DNA from: Alistipes sp.
Lineage (GTDB): Bacteria > Bacteroidota > Bacteroidia > Bacteroidales > Rikenellaceae
Assembly: GCA_020026335.1 (NCBI GenBank)
Contig: JAHHQO010000005.1
Span: forward strand, 68,271 to 132,270
Direction of reading: 5' to 3'
Length of the DNA: 64,000 nt
The position numbers were made by a program, and so were the translations under genes. The notes beneath the pieces were generated by a model. It was not told the DNA's origin and did not search any database. It saw only the letters and a list, made by a program, of their open reading frames with translations. Of this stretch, positions 62,807-64,000 are shown in pieces; within the stretch, counting starts at the first letter, position 1, and each line of letters opens with the position of its first letter.

Positions 62807-63213
62807 AGCTTTCCATCATCAAGTACTGCAATCATTTCTTCAATCTGCGACACAAATCCAGATGACATATCCTCGACTTTTATCTGCTCTTGCATTTTCT
62901 CAAAGAACTGTACCCCTTGAATGATCAGATTGTTCATCGCCATCGCTGCTTTTGGAGACTTCGCTACATCTGCAAATGATTTTTGAGAATTGCCGACCAT
63001 CTTAGCAAAAAGCTCTGTGGCTTCATTCATAGAAGTAGGCTTAGGTACTATCTGGTTACCGTATTTATCAACATTCTCGGCTACAACCGAAAGTGCATAC
63101 TGAATGTTTTTGTTCTTTGTCGTTTCGTCAATAAGCATATTATACATATTAAATTTCTTCTGATTTTGACTTTGTTGCAAGTCAAAATTATAATGGATTT
63201 TCCAAACAGACAT
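62770..63213 (-). CDS. Hypothetical protein, unknown function
   Basis: A protein of up to 147 residues (ATG 63213), with alternative ATG starts at 63147 and 63138 that remove a Gln-rich N-terminus. The sequence is mostly helical, with repeated Ala, Met and Lys (for example KSPKAAMAMNNLIIQGVQFFEKMQEQIKVEDM), and ends in charged residues. No family is recognised. It overlaps the interrupted Toprim-like gene by 37 bp in the same direction, suggesting a two-gene unit. Base composition is lower in GC than the main part of the window, in line with recent acquisition. Confidence 0.55.
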   Translation of the reverse strand: MSVWKIHYNFDLQQSQNQKKFNMYNMLIDETTKNKNIQYALSVVAENVDKYGNQIVPKPTSMNEATELFAKMVGNSQKSFADVAKSPKAAMAMNNLIIQGVQFFEKMQEQIKVEDMSSGFVSQIEEMIAVLDDGKLCTLKNKTPQAE

Positions 63214-63321
63214 AAAATAGTATAAGACTAAGGCTAAATCTTACAGTTATTTTGCATCAGAAGATAAATCATACTCTAAAATCATACTTGAAACACTGTT
63301 TTTACCTCGTTTTATGGTAAA

Positions 63322-63337
63322 TATCGGTCAGCCGATA
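63322..63337. promoter_or_regulatory. Inverted repeat upstream of the HTH gene
   Basis: TATCGG-TCAG-CCGATA is a perfect 6-4-6 inverted repeat about 90 bp upstream of the HTH gene; flanking ATGGTA/TACCAT extend it imperfectly. Operator function is inferred. A TAAATTTG -7-like element lies at 63378-63385. Confidence 0.45.
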
Positions 63338-63428
63338 CCATGCCATTGGGCTTATTATGCGAATGATAAAATGAGATATAAATTTGCTATGTAATTCAAG
63401 AATCAAGGATAATTAAACAAAAGGAAAT

Positions 63429-63746
63429 ATGATAACAGGATTAGAATCAATGGGCGATATGCAGGCTCCATTGAATACCGTGCTTGAAAATCTTGCCGAC
63501 GCTATTGCCGAAAAAGTTGCAACGAAGATTAAGGCAGAAGATTCGAACAAGCCAAAGTATTATACACGCAAGGATTTGTGTGAGATATTGCATATGACTA
63601 ATCCTACTGTGATAGAAATGGTGAAGCGTGGAGAAATCCGCGAAAAGAAAATCAGGGGCAGAATACTCTATGATGCTGCAGAGATTGACGAGGCTGTGAA
63701 AGAGAAAACAATTTTCTTTCCGCTACAAAAGGAGAAAGAATGGTAG
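63429..63746 (+). CDS. Helix-turn-helix excisionase-like DNA-binding protein
   Basis: A 105-residue protein. The N-terminal helical part (LNTVLENLADAIAEKVATKIKAE) is followed by a MerR/excisionase-type winged HTH: YYTRKDLCEILHMTNPTVIEMVKRGEIREKKIRGRILYDAAEIDEAV. This layout is common in Bacteroidales integrative and conjugative elements, where such proteins direct excision or element gene expression. The neighbourhood supports that: AT-rich DNA, short direct repeats and a tRNA just to the right. No integrase gene lies in the window. A stem-loop follows the gene. Confidence 0.82.
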   Translation: MITGLESMGDMQAPLNTVLENLADAIAEKVATKIKAEDSNKPKYYTRKDLCEILHMTNPTVIEMVKRGEIREKKIRGRILYDAAEIDEAVKEKTIFFPLQKEKEW

Positions 63747-63778
63747 ATTCTAATATTTCTCTGCTAAAATCCGATTAA

Positions 63779-63816
63779 TGCCTGTTTGCCGTCCGCATCG
63801 GCAGATGGGCATTCTC
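63779..63816 (+). terminator. Terminator after the HTH gene
   Basis: TGCCTGTTTGCCG pairs with CGGCAGATGGGCA (with G-U pairs) around a 7-nt loop, followed by a T-rich stretch. Confidence 0.7.
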
Positions 63817-63839
63817 TTTTCCCTTATTTTGGAAATTGC

Positions 63840-63880
63840 GTGGTGACAAAAAAAATAAATGTGGTGACATTGTGGTGACA
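63840..63880. repeat. Three direct copies of GTGGTGACA
   Basis: Exact copies at 63840-63848, 63861-63869 and 63872-63880, 70-110 bp from the tRNA-Phe 3' end. Spacing and position suit arm-type sites of a tyrosine recombinase or binding sites for the HTH protein; inference only. Confidence 0.6.
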
Positions 63881-63895
63881 ATTCACCCGAAAGAA

Positions 63896-63945
63896 TAAAA
63901 AAAAGAATCGCTAACAGCTTAATTATTTAGCTATTAGCGATTCTT
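63896..63945 (-). terminator. Terminator of tRNA-Phe
   Basis: AAGAATCGCTAA (63903-63914) pairs perfectly with TTAGCGATTCTT (63934-63945), with a further AGCT/AGCT inside. On the minus strand eight T follow. Confidence 0.88.
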
Positions 63946-63949
63946 AAAG

Positions 63950-64000
63950 TGGTACCACCAGGAATCGAACCGGGGACACAAGGATTTTCAGTCCTTTGCT
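63950..64000 (-). tRNA. tRNA-Phe (anticodon GAA), 5' end outside the window
   Basis: Read on the minus strand, the anticodon arm AGGACTGAAAATCCT gives anticodon GAA. The T-loop reads TTCGATT and the acceptor 3' strand is TGGTACC with discriminator A; CCA is not encoded. The T-stem as read has one C-T mismatch. Only about 51 nt are inside the window. tRNA 3' ends are common integration targets, and the sequence next to it (direct repeats, excisionase-like gene) fits an element boundary. Confidence 0.9.

Noticed and set aside
62059..63213. A complete Wadjet-type defence system
   Set aside because: Only a JetD-C/Toprim-like fragment is recognisable; JetA, JetB and JetC (SMC-like) genes are absent from the window, and the gene is frameshifted.
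1..64000. CRISPR array or insertion sequence
   Set aside because: No regularly spaced repeats and no transposase frame were seen anywhere; the only short direct repeats are the three 9-mers at 63840-63880.

Overview
The window is a high-GC Bacteroidota chromosome segment. Support for this: SusC/SusD pairs, Bacteroidetes lipoproteins with acidic residues after the lipid cysteine, FecR/ECF sigma modules, a sphingolipid-type serine palmitoyltransferase, weak or absent Shine-Dalgarno sequences, and promoters of the TTTG-N17-20-TAnnTTTG type (the clearest lies before the tRNA-Gly at 7277-7307). The GC content and gene repertoire suggest a gut Bacteroidales, perhaps Alistipes/Rikenellaceae-like; that placement is inference.

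Layout. 1-7.5 kb: the 3' part of a transglutaminase-like protein gene, an alpha-L-fucosidase (GH29)-cutC pair, a metal-ABC binding lipoprotein plus ATPase without an adjacent permease, serine palmitoyltransferase, and tRNA-Gly. 7.5-26.2 kb: a tight nine-gene minus-strand operon, in transcription order an MFS-GH20-CBM fusion, GH130 phosphorylase, ROK kinase, manA, GH92, GH92-GH125 fusion, GH92, GH97 and GH65. 26.6-31.1 kb: a divergent plus-strand operon with an N-acetylhexosamine-kinase-like protein, a cytosolic CBM9-like protein, a NagB-like/PIG-L fusion and a canonical NagB. 31.3-42.9 kb: a zinc alcohol dehydrogenase, a susC-susD-lipoprotein operon of unknown substrate, a 1.2 kb gene-free region with a strongly purine-skewed block, an MFS exporter and Hsp20. 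43.2-49.2 kb: four consecutive lipoproteins (fimbrillin-like, three DUF4493-like). 49.5-51.1 kb: ECF sigma plus FecR. 51.8-60.5 kb: a minus-strand operon susC(STN)-susD-GH18 endoglycosidase-two DUF1735 lipoproteins, with a second FecR upstream at 60.7-61.6 kb. 61.7-64 kb: AT-rich DNA resembling the end of an integrative element, with an interrupted Toprim-like gene, an unknown protein, an excisionase-like HTH protein, short direct repeats and the 3' part of tRNA-Phe.

How it may work together (inference from families): the 51.8-60.5 kb operon would capture N-glycoproteins and cut the glycan off with GH18. The GH92/GH125 mannosidases, GH20 hexosaminidase, GH29 fucosidase and GH97/GH65 glucosidases would trim it. 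The MFS part would import Man-beta-1,4-GlcNAc or another trimmed product. In the cytosol, GH130 would give Man-1-P and GlcNAc, the ROK kinase plus ManA would route mannose to fructose-6-P, and the kinase and NagB proteins would handle amino sugar. No nagA, phosphomannomutase, SusR/HTCS regulator or CRISPR array was seen. The most unusual features are the MFS-TM13-GH20 fusion, the GH92-GH125 fusion, the NagB-PIG-L fusion with a replaced catalytic His, and two FecR genes with matched leaders but only one sigma gene.
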